Below, in pieces: positions 46,843-55,954 of a DNA stretch of 64,000 nt. Location of the stretch: positions 369,759 through 433,758 of the forward strand of contig JAMPIU010000143.1 of the NCBI GenBank assembly GCA_023667845.1, read 5' to 3'. Source of the DNA: Dehalobacter sp. GTDB taxonomy: Bacteria > Bacillota > Desulfitobacteriia > Desulfitobacteriales > Syntrophobotulaceae. A program made the translations under genes and the position numbers. The first letter of the stretch is position 1. The number at the start of each line of letters is the position of its first letter. Under the pieces are notes generated by a model. That model was not told the origin of the DNA and ran no database searches. It saw nothing but the letters and a program-made list of their open reading frames with translations.

Positions 46843-46986
46843 ATGGAAGATAAATTATTGATCTCTTGGAATGAAATACTTAAACAGCACCCGGAACTTG
46901 CAGACCAAGATCCCGCTATTGGAATGAGTTGGGATATGGGACAGGAAATGGTTTTTAGCTATTTATTTATGCTGGCAATCTTTTAG
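46843..46986 (+). CDS. 47-residue microprotein after the methyltransferase
   Basis: ATG 46843 after AGAGGAGGTGCGCCTTGCA. An acidic N-terminal part (MEDKLLISWNEILKQHPELA) leads to a hydrophobic C-terminus (MVFSYLFMLAIF). Sequence identity to the 44-residue product at 10683 is low, but position, size, net charge and hydrophobic last 12 residues are the same. No family recognised. Confidence 0.65.
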   Translation: MEDKLLISWNEILKQHPELADQDPAIGMSWDMGQEMVFSYLFMLAIF

Positions 46987-47047
46987 AACAAAGAAAATGC
47001 GGAAACCTAATAAACTAGTCTTAAAATCATATGACACACTGCTTTTT

Positions 47048-47094
47048 AGGGCGTGTCGCGAAAACGTTTTTTAATAAACGTTACGACACGCCCT
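47048..47094 (+). terminator. Terminator after the methyltransferase cassette
   Basis: AGGGCGTGTCG / CGACACGCCCT with an inner AACGTT stem pair; long, stable hairpin. Confidence 0.85.
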
Positions 47095-47220
47095 ACTCTA
47101 TTTTGTTCCATTTGTCGACAGCTATGTTAGTAAGCCTGAGAATAGACCTTTTGTTTTAGCAGTTATACTTTTAGGTATTGGCTAATATTTATGATAAAAA
47201 TTTTTTTCCAGATGTATCGT

Positions 47221-47264
47221 TTTAGTTATATAACTAAACTTCCAATAAAATCATTTAATACAAT
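47221..47264 (+). promoter_or_regulatory. Dehalobox and -10 of the 47315 rdhBA operon
   Basis: TTTAGTTATATAACTAAA (47221-47238) is a perfect 18-bp palindrome. TACAAT (47259-47264) in TTTAATACAATGTACC puts the start exactly 41.5 bp from its centre. The whole 100-bp promoter is nearly the same as at 41538. Confidence 0.85.
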
Positions 47265-47314
47265 GTACCTATAGTCATGAAAACGACTGAATTATCAAAA
47301 GGGAGGTGAAAATG

Positions 47315-47626
47315 ATGGGTACATTCTTAATTTTCTTAGCAGGCGTATTATTCTTAGCCGGTATTTTATTTATTAGACCTCGGGCTAAACGTGAACAAAT
47401 GTGGAAAACAGTAGTTAATTGGGCCTTGTTTGTTATCTGGTATGGGATTACCTGGATGGGGATTTCTTTTATCTACATTAACGCATCGGTTGGGCATGTC
47501 AAAGCAACAAGTACAGCAATATTCCTGTTTCTGGGAATCTCTGTGGTTCTTGCCGTTGTTCAGGCCCGCCTGCTGGGCTTCATTGGTGTGAAAAAAGCGG
47601 GAAATAAAAGTGAATTACAAGTTTGA
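47315..47626 (+). CDS. rdhB: Membrane anchor RdhB
   Basis: 103 residues from ATG 47315 after GGGAGGTGAAAATG. Nearly identical to 41632 apart from about a dozen changes; the consensus ARLLGFIGV end is kept here. No rdhK precedes it; the corrinoid cassette does. rdhA starts 17 bp after its stop. Confidence 0.93.
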   Translation: MGTFLIFLAGVLFLAGILFIRPRAKREQMWKTVVNWALFVIWYGITWMGISFIYINASVGHVKATSTAIFLFLGISVVLAVVQARLLGFIGVKKAGNKSELQV

Positions 47627-47643
47627 TAGGATGTGAAAATTCG

Positions 47644-49011
47644 GTGATTGATGGACAAGAGAAAAAGTTTCAGCTAAGCCGCAGGAATTTTCTCAAAGCT
47701 GGCGTTGCAGCCTCTGCGATGGGAGTGATTGGAGCAATCGCAGCTCCGGCTAAAGTGGCCAACGCAGCCGGAGCAAGTCTGAAGTATACTGCTGCAGCGA
47801 AGGGACAATGGTCAAAACTTCATCCGGAACATGACTACGGCAGTGCTACAGTACGTTTTGTAGAAAGCAATGATCAGTGGTTGGGTACCACAAAAATAGT
47901 TGGAAAAGTTAAGAACTTCAGCGAAGCTGATATGGGATTCAATTTGGCTACCAGGGGGATGCTTCCTAATAAAAAGACACAAGCGGCGTCTTTGAGTTTC
48001 TTTTTCAGGCATCCTTTTGGAGCGGCAATAGCCAATGCAGGCATGTTTATTGCTCCGCCCGCTGCGGTTGAAGGAAAGCCGTCTCCCAAAAAACTGGAGA
48101 TCCCTGATCCGGAACAAATGTCCCAGCATATTAAAGATGCCGCCTATTTTTTGCGCGCTGATGAAGTCGGTATCGGCAAGATGCCGGAATATGCTTATTA
48201 TTCCCAGAAGCTTACGGATAAAGCTGGTTTGATGACCAAGCCTGTAGAAGAATGTGTCATACCGGTAACAGAACGCTTGCCTTACGTCATCGTCGTGATG
48301 GTCGACCAAAATCTTCTAACCATGTTGGGATCCACTGGGTATGACGGAATCAGCGGTGCAATGTCTATGAAGAGTTATCATGCAACCGGTAACATCGCAG
48401 TGATTTTAGCTACCTATATCCGGAGCCTTGGGTATAATGCCCGGGCGCAGCATGCGTTTAACTATAACGCAGTCATGCCGCCCGCAGTTATTTCAGCAGG
48501 GTTGGGGGAGCTTTCCCGTACCGGAGACTGCTCGATTCATCCCCGCTTGGGATTCCGGCATAAGGTTGCTGCTGTTACCACTGATTTGCCGCTGGCGCCC
48601 GACAAACCAATTGACTTTGGCCTCCAGGATTTCTGCAGAGTATGTAAAAAATGCGCTGAAAACTGTCCAAACCAATCCATTACGTATGATTCGGATCTTG
48701 TGGAGTATAACGGATACCTGCGTTGGAACAGCGACATGAAAAAATGTGCAGAATTCAGGATACTCAACGAAGACGGAGTGTCCTGCGGACGGTGCATGAA
48801 GGTCTGCCCCTGGAACTCCAAGGAGGATTCCTGGTTCCACCAGGCTGGGACCTGGATTGGAAGTAAAAATGAAGCTTCCGCAAAATTGCTGAAAACAATT
48901 GACGATATGTTTGGGTACGGTACAGAAAGCATCGAGAAATACAGATGGTGGCTGGAGTGGCCGGAGATGTACAAGTATCCGGCGGTTGCTCAAGCGCCAC
49001 AGACGCATTAA
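47644..49011 (+). CDS. rdhA: Reductive dehalogenase RdhA (GTG start)
   Basis: 455 residues from GTG 47644 (AGGATGTGAAAATTCG upstream; the TTG at 47623 overlaps the rdhB stop). Tat motif [10 protein letters not shown]. Core [34 protein letters not shown] replaces [10 protein letters not shown] (His to Asn and Glu to Leu), which may change the pocket. [14 protein letters not shown]; clusters [12 protein letters not shown] and [10 protein letters not shown]. Operon and promoter duplicate those at 41.5-43.4 kb, but the rdhA has diverged more than the rdhB, hinting at recombination or substrate shift. Confidence 0.95.
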   Translation: MIDGQEKKFQLSRRNFLKAGVAASAMGVIGAIAAPAKVANAAGASLKYTAAAKGQWSKLHPEHDYGSATVRFVESNDQWLGTTKIVGKVKNFSEADMGFNLATRGMLPNKKTQAASLSFFFRHPFGAAIANAGMFIAPPAAVEGKPSPKKLEIPDPEQMSQHIKDAAYFLRADEVGIGKMPEYAYYSQKLTDKAGLMTKPVEECVIPVTERLPYVIVVMVDQNLLTMLGSTGYDGISGAMSMKSYHATGNIAVILATYIRSLGYNARAQHAFNYNAVMPPAVISAGLGELSRTGDCSIHPRLGFRHKVAAVTTDLPLAPDKPIDFGLQDFCRVCKKCAENCPNQSITYDSDLVEYNGYLRWNSDMKKCAEFRILNEDGVSCGRCMKVCPWNSKEDSWFHQAGTWIGSKNEASAKLLKTIDDMFGYGTESIEKYRWWLEWPEMYKYPAVAQAPQTH

Positions 49012-49079
49012 TAGTTAAAGGCTCTCTGCTAAATGTTGGGGTACCCCCCTAAACAAGAGTAATTCTAAATTGATGTAAT

Positions 49080-49118
49080 GCTGGTAATAGCCCTTACAGA
49101 CTATTATCAGCATTTTTA
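49080..49118 (+). terminator. Terminator after the last rdhA
   Basis: GCTGGTAATAG / CTATTATCAGC hairpin followed by ATTTTTATA. The 49119-49293 interval has no gene. Confidence 0.82.
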
Positions 49119-49293
49119 TAAATTTTGCTGCGAATGACACCATGCCGTTAGTATCTGGCCTAATTAACCTATCATACTAGAGAATGCGGGATCTGAATTA
49201 CCATTTGTATAAGGAACGCTCTTTTTAAATCATTTTTTGTGCTTAACATCAGGAACAGTTAGATGGTTTTTACGAGCTTTTGGTGGGCGAATA

Positions 49294-49322
49294 TTGACAC
49301 TAACTCTTCAAACAATTATTAT
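49294..49322 (+). promoter_or_regulatory. Sigma-A promoter of the tat-apbE operon
   Basis: TTGACA (49294-49299), 17-bp spacer, TATTAT (49317-49322). No dehalobox, so these genes may be expressed without an organohalide signal. Confidence 0.75.
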
Positions 49323-49434
49323 TTACTTTAGGATGTATTGAATAATACTTTTCATCTAGAGATAATCTATAAGCAGGGGAATTCTTAATGTTTTTGTGAG
49401 TTCATACTAATCATATAAAATGGAGGAGATAAAA

Positions 49435-49620
49435 ATGCAATTAATTTTTGGAATGATTACCCCAACTGTAGCTGTAATAGGTTTGGTCATCGCCCTAGTC
49501 ATATTTGGACCAGGAAAGCTGCCCCAATTAGGAAAAGCTTTAGGCGGGGGTATCAAGGAATTCAGGGATGCCTCTGTTGAGGGTGAAAAGGAAGGAAGCG
49601 AAACAATAAAAGAGGCATAG
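49435..49620 (+). CDS. tatA: Twin-arginine translocase TatA/E
   Basis: 61 residues from ATG 49435 (TGGAGGAGATAAAA upstream). One N-terminal membrane helix (VAVIGLVIALVIFGPGKLP, with the FGPGKLP hinge) and an amphipathic helix QLGKALGGGIKEFRDAS. Forms the pore part of the Tat system. First gene of an operon with apbE, tatC and a second tatA, next to 12 Tat-dependent RdhA genes. Confidence 0.93.
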   Translation: MQLIFGMITPTVAVIGLVIALVIFGPGKLPQLGKALGGGIKEFRDASVEGEKEGSETIKEA

Positions 49621-49646
49621 CATAACGCGATAGAAATGTTATTTAA

Positions 49647-50699
49647 ATGCAAATAAAGGATAAGTTCAGCATGTATCATAAAAAGAGCTTTAAGATACTA
49701 TTATTTCTGTTAATCATTATCGGTTTATCATCTTGGCAAGGTTATGAGTATTATCAACGTAATGTTAATTATCAAGAAACCAAATTGTTTTTTGACACAG
49801 AAGTATATGTTGAGGCTCATGGCTGGGGAGCAAAGAAGACAGTAACTGAAGCTCTCGGCATTATGGAAGAGCTAGATTCCAAGCTTAATAAGTTCTCACC
49901 TCATAGTGAAATATACGCTATCAATATTCATGCAGGAGAACAACCTGTCACGGTATCGGAACTAACCTTTGATGTTATTGAACAGTCCTTGAAAATTGCG
50001 GATTTAAGCAATGGTGCATTTGATCCGACGATAGGACCTTTAGCTAAATTATGGAAATTTGGAGAAAGGGATAGTTCTGACAAATTTGTACCATCGCAGG
50101 AACAGATTACGAAAACAATTCAACTTGTTGATTACAAAAAAGTAATTTTGAATAAAGAACAAAAGACTGTCTTTTTAGTTAAAAAGGGAATGAGTTTAGA
50201 TCTAGGAGCAATTGCTAAGGGCTACGCTGTAAGCAAAGCATTAGAGACCTTTAAGAGCCGTAATATTCTATCAGGGATGGTATCGGCAGGCGGAAATATT
50301 TATGCCATAGGCAAAAAAGACGGAGGAACGCCTTGGCACATCGGAATTAGAGATCCTTTAAACAAAGGACAGATTATTGGCTATGTTGTATTGGAGAATC
50401 TCACAATCGATACATCAGGCAACTATGAGCGGTTTTTCACTGTTGACGGAATACAATACAGTCATATTCTTGATCCTCGTACTGGGTATCCTTCAAAAGA
50501 GGTCAGCGGTTGTACTGTCGTCACGGAGAATCCGATAATGGCGGATGCTTTGGCTACAGCAGCTTTCGTATTAGGTCCTGAAAAGGGCTTGCAATTAATC
50601 GAAAAGAATAACGCATGGGGCCTGATCATTGATACTGACGGCAAGATGGAATTATCTGATAAAATGAAAGAAATGTTTAAACCAGAGACTCCTGAGTGA
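49647..50699 (+). CDS. apbE: FAD:protein FMN transferase ApbE
   Basis: 350 residues. An N-terminal membrane/signal helix (FKILLFLLIIIGLSSW) is followed by ApbE motifs: DLGAIAKGYAVSKAL, VSAGGNIYAIGK, WHIGIRDP, DTSGNYERFF and HILDPRTGYPS. It uses FAD to attach FMN to a Thr in a S/TGAT motif of target proteins outside the membrane. The likely local targets are the two RdhC proteins (25326, 32964), which carry that motif. It lies between two Tat genes and is probably cotranscribed. Confidence 0.93.
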   Translation: MQIKDKFSMYHKKSFKILLFLLIIIGLSSWQGYEYYQRNVNYQETKLFFDTEVYVEAHGWGAKKTVTEALGIMEELDSKLNKFSPHSEIYAINIHAGEQPVTVSELTFDVIEQSLKIADLSNGAFDPTIGPLAKLWKFGERDSSDKFVPSQEQITKTIQLVDYKKVILNKEQKTVFLVKKGMSLDLGAIAKGYAVSKALETFKSRNILSGMVSAGGNIYAIGKKDGGTPWHIGIRDPLNKGQIIGYVVLENLTIDTSGNYERFFTVDGIQYSHILDPRTGYPSKEVSGCTVVTENPIMADALATAAFVLGPEKGLQLIEKNNAWGLIIDTDGKMELSDKMKEMFKPETPE

Positions 50700-50754
50700 C
50701 CGTATTTGGAAGAATTAGTTTTAATTAGATCAGGAAAAGGAAGGGGTTTGTACT

Positions 50755-51528
50755 GTGCAACGTAGGAAGAAGCAAAGTGACGAAATGTCTTTCTTTGGCC
50801 ACTTTAAAGAAATGCGCAAAGTGCTTTTATTTTCTGCATATGCGATTGCCATCGGAGCAATAGCGGGATGGGCGTTCAGTGATTATGTATTTCGTTTCCT
50901 GGCTATACCCATGTCCGGTCTCAGTGAGGTGCATTTCATTACGACAACACCGATGGAACCATTAATGGTTAAGTTAAAAGTATCACTCATTGCGGGTGTA
51001 GTTATAGCTTTGCCCATCATCATATGGCAGTTATGGAGTTTTATCCTGCCGGCTTTAAAATCGAATGAACGGAAATACCTCTATTTCATCTTTCCTTCAT
51101 CTCTTCTTCTTTTTTTTGCAGGTGCAGCTTTTGTTATTTTATTTGTGCTGCCTATCTGCTTAAAGTTTTTACTTTTGGCAGGGATAGGGGCAATCGATAC
51201 AACACCATTTGTCACCAAGTCTTCCTATATTAATTTTGTTTTCACTTTGGCACTCAGCTTTGGGTTGTTTTTCCAACTGCCCGTTGTATTGATACTGTTA
51301 ATTCGAATAGGCGTCGTATCTCCTCAGGCTCTCGCAAAATATAGAAAATGGGCCTTTTTTGTGATTGTGATATTGGCTGTTGTTCTTTCTCCAACCCCCG
51401 ATCTGATGACCCAGGTTTTGATCATCGGTCCGATGTATCTTCTCTATGAAATCAGTATTTGGATAGGTTATATTGTAGTAAGAAGAAGAACAAAAATGCT
51501 GAAGCGAGAAGAGGAAGAGGTGATTTAA
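50755..51528 (+). CDS. tatC: Sec-independent translocase TatC
   Basis: 257 residues with six membrane helices and TatC landmarks: MSFFGHFKEMRKVLLFSAYA at the N-terminus, FITTTPMEPLMVKLKVSL, FFLPALK-type (FILPALKSNERKYLYFIFP) and the late VLSPTPDLMTQ. Receptor for RR-leader proteins. GTG start after AAAGGAAGGGGTTTGTACT. The stop directly abuts the next tatA ATG. Confidence 0.94.
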   Translation: MQRRKKQSDEMSFFGHFKEMRKVLLFSAYAIAIGAIAGWAFSDYVFRFLAIPMSGLSEVHFITTTPMEPLMVKLKVSLIAGVVIALPIIIWQLWSFILPALKSNERKYLYFIFPSSLLLFFAGAAFVILFVLPICLKFLLLAGIGAIDTTPFVTKSSYINFVFTLALSFGLFFQLPVVLILLIRIGVVSPQALAKYRKWAFFVIVILAVVLSPTPDLMTQVLIIGPMYLLYEISIWIGYIVVRRRTKMLKREEEEVI

Positions 51529-51873
51529 ATGGGTTTAACAGAAATTGCATTAATCTTATTTGTCGCCTTGGTTCTTTTTGGCCCCGATGATTTGCCCGTA
51601 ATTGCAAAAACAATTGGAAAAATGGTTAGACAAGGTCGCAAGATAATGAATGAATTGACAAGAGAATTTACAAATACAATTAGTATGCAGAGTGACACGA
51701 TAATGGACAGCTTAAAAGATACATCCCCCAAAGAAAAGGTCTCCCAAGAAGAACCAAAACAAAAGGAAGACGAGAATGTGTTACAGAGCAATGATGAAGG
51801 AGCAGAGAAAAAAGCTGAGGATAATGAGGCAGCTGTAAAACATGATGGAACCAATGAAGCCGACCCTATGTGA
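51529..51873 (+). CDS. tatA: TatA/B-family protein
   Basis: 114 residues: short membrane helix (EIALILFVALVLFGPDDLP), amphipathic helix (VIAKTIGKMVRQGRKIMNEL), then a long acidic-basic tail rich in Glu/Lys (KEKVSQEEPKQKEDENVLQS). The Asp-Asp after FGP and the tail are TatB-like; it could act as TatB. ATG follows tatC without a gap, with AGAGGTGATTTAA as ribosome site inside tatC. Confidence 0.9.
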   Translation: MGLTEIALILFVALVLFGPDDLPVIAKTIGKMVRQGRKIMNELTREFTNTISMQSDTIMDSLKDTSPKEKVSQEEPKQKEDENVLQSNDEGAEKKAEDNEAAVKHDGTNEADPM

Positions 51874-51903
51874 AGGATAATTTAAAAAGGCGTGATGCAC
51901 TTA

Positions 51904-51941
51904 GAAGATGATCTCTGTCTTGCGCGGGGGTCATCTTTTTA
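51904..51941 (+). terminator. Terminator of the tat-apbE operon
   Basis: AAGATGATC / GGTCATCTT hairpin followed by TTTTT. Confidence 0.85.
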
Positions 51942-52054
51942 TGATTCCAGCCCAACTTTCATATGGCGCTTCTGCATGCTGAACCGGCAAGATGATTCAT
52001 TAGACCGAGAATCACCAATCACCACGGATGGCATGGAAAACGCCGGGCGCATAG

Positions 52055-52072
52055 TGGTATAATTGATTTATG
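52055..52072 (+). promoter_or_regulatory. Extended -10 promoter giving a leaderless dinB transcript
   Basis: TGGTATAAT (TATAAT at 52058-52063) places the start at the A of the dinB ATG (52070). No Shine-Dalgarno is seen in that gap, and no LexA box (CGAAC-N4-GTTCG) is evident. Confidence 0.55.
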
Positions 52073-53233
52073 GAACAATGGCAAGACCATCGAAAAATAC
52101 TCCATATCGATATGGATGCTTTCTATGCCGCGGTAGAACAGAGAGATCATCCAGCCTTACTCGGAAAGCCTGTTATCGTGGGCGGCAAGCCAAACAGCCG
52201 GGGTGTTGTTTCTGCTGCTTCTTATGAGGCCCGTAAATTTGGCATTCATTCGGCGATGCCCATGACCGAGGCCTTCAGACGCTGTCCGCAGGCCGCATTT
52301 CTCCCTGTTAATATGCAAAAATATCAGGAAGCCTCAGACCGGATACACGAAATATTTTTGTCCTACACGCCGCTCGTCGAGCCCTTGTCCCTTGATGAAG
52401 CTTTTTTGGACGTTACGCGATCAACGGCTCTTTTTGGATTTGCCCAAAATATCGCCGTGCTGATCAAACAACGTATCCGGCAGGAACTTGGCCTGACAGC
52501 TTCAGTGGGTTTAGCCCCCAATAAATTCCTCGCCAAGATTGCTTCCGATCTGCAGAAGCCGGACGGCTTTGTCGTTGTCCCTCCGGATAAAGTACAGGAA
52601 TTTCTCGATCCTCTGGCTGTGGAAAGAGTGTGGGGGGTCGGCATCAAAACGGCGGAACAGCTGCATGAGCTTCGGGTCAAAACAGTGAGAGATCTGCGTG
52701 CCTTGGATGAAAGTGCTCTCTCGAAACGATTCGGTGCCTTGGGCAAACAGCTTTACGAACTCGCCCGAGGTATTGACAACCGCTCCGTAGAAACCGACAG
52801 AATGGCGAAATCCGTTGGCAGGGAGACGACATTCTCATCAGATATTGCTGATGTTGACGTACTTGAAAAAGAGCTGCTGAAGCTGGCGGTGGATGTCGGA
52901 AGACGCCTGCGCAAACATGCGCTGAGAGCGAAAACAATCACGCTGAAAGCACGTTATCCAGATTTCAGGACCCTCTCCCGTTCCAGCACCCTCCCTCAGG
53001 CCACAGATCTGGATGATCTGATCTACCATGAAGCCTGTACGCTCTTACGCGGGCTCTCCATGAATCAGCCGCTTAGACTAATTGGAATTACCTTGAATAA
53101 CTTAACGGATCAAACTGAGCAACTGACGTTGTTTGATGAATCTCAAAAAGATATGGGAAACCTGACAAAAGTGATTGATCAAGTTAACGCGAAATATGGA
53201 AAGAACAGTATCACAAGGGCACGATTACTATAA
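52070..53233 (+). CDS. dinB: DNA polymerase IV
   Basis: 387 residues. Y-family polymerase with ILHIDMDAFYAAVEQRDHP (first catalytic Asp), PLSLDEAFLDVT (catalytic SLDEA), a helix-hairpin-helix region (GVGIKTAEQLHELRVKTVRD) and a little-finger domain from about 240. It performs error-prone bypass of damaged DNA. The C-terminus LTLFDESQKDMG contains a probable beta-clamp binding motif (QLTLF). Start at 52070; see the leaderless promoter entry. It stands alone, between the island and an ABC exporter. Confidence 0.95.
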   Translation: MEQWQDHRKILHIDMDAFYAAVEQRDHPALLGKPVIVGGKPNSRGVVSAASYEARKFGIHSAMPMTEAFRRCPQAAFLPVNMQKYQEASDRIHEIFLSYTPLVEPLSLDEAFLDVTRSTALFGFAQNIAVLIKQRIRQELGLTASVGLAPNKFLAKIASDLQKPDGFVVVPPDKVQEFLDPLAVERVWGVGIKTAEQLHELRVKTVRDLRALDESALSKRFGALGKQLYELARGIDNRSVETDRMAKSVGRETTFSSDIADVDVLEKELLKLAVDVGRRLRKHALRAKTITLKARYPDFRTLSRSSTLPQATDLDDLIYHEACTLLRGLSMNQPLRLIGITLNNLTDQTEQLTLFDESQKDMGNLTKVIDQVNAKYGKNSITRARLL

Positions 53234-53308
53234 TGAAGAGTGAGGAGCGAGATTTAACCTTCAATTTATGAATAGGTCTTAAGCCAAAAAGTTAGCAGGA
53301 GGTACGCA

Positions 53309-54082
53309 ATGGAAAGGGTCTTGATCAGAACAAATCGTTTAACCAAAAGGTATGGTTCAGTGCCGGTTGTCAACGATCTAAACCTGGAGGTAAGAAGCGG
53401 AGAGATTTTCGGTTTCTTGGGACCGAACGGTGCCGGTAAAACAACAACGATTAAAATGCTTACTGGATTGCTGGATCCCAGCGAGGGGGAGATATCCATC
53501 TGTGATTACGATATCCGCAGGCAGCCCACTCAGGCCAAAGCCTTAATGGCTTATGTACCGGACCAGCCAAAATTGTATAACAAACTGTCAGCCCGTGAAT
53601 TTTTGCACCTTATTTCAGCCCTATACCGAGTCCCAAAAGGCATTGCCAAAGAGCGGGCTGAGCAGCTCTTAGGAATGTTCGGTCTCATGGAGCGTGCAGA
53701 TGAGCTATTGGAGGGTTACTCTCACGGTATGAGACAAAAGGTTGTTCTGGCGGGGGCCTTAATTCATCAGCCTAAGGTGATTCTTTTGGATGAGCCGACT
53801 GTGGGTCTTGACCCGGCCAGCGCACGCCTCCTCAAAGATATTCTTCAGGAGATGGCCCGGCAGGGTGCTGCGGTATTTGTTTCGACCCATATTCTTGAGA
53901 TTGCCGAGAGAATGTGCCATCGGGTCGGTATTCTGAAAGATGGCATGCTGATTGCGCAGGGCAGCCCTGAAGAACTCCGGCAAAAAGTTGGGCACGGTGG
54001 GGAAAGCCTGGAAGATATTTTCCTGGAACTTACCGGAGTCCGTGAGAATGCTGAATTAATCAAAAGCCTGGAGGAGGAATAA
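53309..54082 (+). CDS. ABC transporter ATP-binding protein
   Basis: 257 residues. Walker A GPNGAGKTTT, signature YSHGMRQKV, Walker B VILLDEPTVGLD, and the switch His in FVSTHILEIAE. Fits the CcmA/NatA-type ATPases of drug, lipid or antibiotic exporters. ATG after AGCAGGAGGTACGCA. Pairs with the permease 4 bp downstream; substrate unknown. Confidence 0.92.
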   Translation: MERVLIRTNRLTKRYGSVPVVNDLNLEVRSGEIFGFLGPNGAGKTTTIKMLTGLLDPSEGEISICDYDIRRQPTQAKALMAYVPDQPKLYNKLSAREFLHLISALYRVPKGIAKERAEQLLGMFGLMERADELLEGYSHGMRQKVVLAGALIHQPKVILLDEPTVGLDPASARLLKDILQEMARQGAAVFVSTHILEIAERMCHRVGILKDGMLIAQGSPEELRQKVGHGGESLEDIFLELTGVRENAELIKSLEEE

Positions 54083-54085
54083 ACG

Positions 54086-55954
54086 GTGAAAATGATCATA
54101 CCGCCGCCTCTGGATACCCCGCCTGCGGAAAAGTCGTTTGTTCAGGATTTTGTCCTGCTGCTAACAAATCAGCTGCGGGTGACACTTAACACGCTGAAAC
54201 ATCAACGAAAGAGAACTTTCATCGGAATGGGTATCCTGATGATTGTGTTTTTGAGTTTTCTGATTTCCATGGGGGCCATATCCTATGGAATGTTGAAATC
54301 AATGCAGCCTGAGACCGTTCAGGGTTTTCTCTCCTTGTTCTTTCTGGTGGGACTGGCCAGCCAGATATTCTTTGGTCTTACGGCAGCTTTTGCAGCGCTG
54401 TATATGTCCGAAGATTTGGAACTTCTTTTCATGGCACCGGTTCCTCTCCGGGTCGTTTTTGCCGTAAAAACAGTCTCTGTACTTGTGAGCAATCTTTTAG
54501 TTGCGTTCTTGTTTGTTTTTTTGCCGGGGGTGTTCTGCGGTCTGCTTTTTGAGGCCAAAGCATCCTATTATCTTCTTGTTTTCCTGTCAGGCTGCGGTTT
54601 ATGGCTTAGCGGGACAGCCCTGGCCGAACTGCTGAACCTTTTGGTCATGCGTATTGTTCCGCCTCACAGGAGCAAAGAAGCCGTCGGACTCATGGGAGGG
54701 CTGGCAGGTGTCTTGATCGCGTTAGTGTTTCAGATTCCGGGAATGATGCTGGGAAGCCAAGGTAACTTGGATATTGGGACCATGCTGGCAGGCAAAGAGC
54801 AGCTGATTCACGTCATGAATTTTTTCCCGTGGGGATGGGGTTCACTTGCTTTAACCAGCGGAATAACCGACAGCTTTGCCACGGGGCTGGGATGGAGCCT
54901 CCTGATCCTTATTTTCAGTGCGTTTCTTTTTTTGATTGCCTTGATTCTTTTGGAACGGGGATTCCGGCAGGGCTTCATTTCCATCAGCCAGGGAGATGGC
55001 GGAAGACGGCGCAAAAAACGTTCAGTTTCCAGCGTTGATACGACGAACCGCCAACAGGAAAAGATTTTCTTCGGGACTGTTGGCCAGGAGCAGGAAGCAG
55101 TAGTCTTGCCGGCCTCGACGTGGGCAGGCATGTGGGCAGTGGCCAAAAAAGATTTGCTAACCTTGAAAAGGGATACCAGAGAATGGTTTAGCTATTTGAT
55201 CCCTCTGATCATTATGGCCTTCTTTGTGGTTCAGTTTCTGTTCAATGCTTCGGCATCGAGTGTATCCAGTTTGGTAATGGTTCTTATCATGTACACGATT
55301 ATGTTCAGCGGCAATTTGGCCTTGCAGGCGTTTGGCAGGGAAGGAGAGTCCGACTGGCTGCTAAATAGTGTGCCCCTGGCAGGGTGGCCTGTCGTCTGGG
55401 GGAAATTAACTGCAGCCGTGCTTCCCACGTTACTATTGATGGAGGCTCTTCTGGTTGGCACTTCATTGGCAGTCGGAGTTTCAACGAGCCTAACGCTTAT
55501 CCTGGCACTGGCGGCGATTTTCTTAAGCCTGGGTTCCAGTGCCATTGGGCTGTATTATTCCATCAAGAACTGCCGCTATAATCCGGACAAACCACAAATG
55601 CGGATATCGCCAAGTGCTTCGCTAATGATGTATCTGATCAATTTTTGTTTCATCCTTATTTTAGGTTTAAGTCTATGCTATTTATTCCCTCCTGCCGAAT
55701 TGGTCTCAGCGCTTCGGATGCTTCCATCGGTCACCTTCGAATGGAATGTACAGTCAGGACTACTTAGCGGGTTGTATTTTCTCAGCCGTCCGTTGTTTTG
55801 GCCCGTTCTGTTCCGGATGTTACTCGGAATTCTGTTGACCGGCGGGCTATGGTCACTCATCTTCTTCGGATTTATGGCTGCGACAGTCCGGCAAAGCCGC
55901 AAAGGCTTCAGGGTGGAGCTCGTGACGACCAGCAGCAAGAACCGGCTCAGATAA
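54086..55954 (+). CDS. ABC exporter permease
   Basis: 622 residues with about twelve membrane helices in two halves separated by a charged cytoplasmic stretch (about 300-345: GDGGRRRKKRSVSSVDTTNR). This is the layout of large Firmicute ABC exporter permeases. GTG 54086 after GGAGGAGGAATAAAC; the in-frame ATG at 54092 is an alternative. Forms a complete transporter with the upstream ATPase. Substrate unknown. Confidence 0.85.
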   Translation: MKMIIPPPLDTPPAEKSFVQDFVLLLTNQLRVTLNTLKHQRKRTFIGMGILMIVFLSFLISMGAISYGMLKSMQPETVQGFLSLFFLVGLASQIFFGLTAAFAALYMSEDLELLFMAPVPLRVVFAVKTVSVLVSNLLVAFLFVFLPGVFCGLLFEAKASYYLLVFLSGCGLWLSGTALAELLNLLVMRIVPPHRSKEAVGLMGGLAGVLIALVFQIPGMMLGSQGNLDIGTMLAGKEQLIHVMNFFPWGWGSLALTSGITDSFATGLGWSLLILIFSAFLFLIALILLERGFRQGFISISQGDGGRRRKKRSVSSVDTTNRQQEKIFFGTVGQEQEAVVLPASTWAGMWAVAKKDLLTLKRDTREWFSYLIPLIIMAFFVVQFLFNASASSVSSLVMVLIMYTIMFSGNLALQAFGREGESDWLLNSVPLAGWPVVWGKLTAAVLPTLLLMEALLVGTSLAVGVSTSLTLILALAAIFLSLGSSAIGLYYSIKNCRYNPDKPQMRISPSASLMMYLINFCFILILGLSLCYLFPPAELVSALRMLPSVTFEWNVQSGLLSGLYFLSRPLFWPVLFRMLLGILLTGGLWSLIFFGFMAATVRQSRKGFRVELVTTSSKNRLR

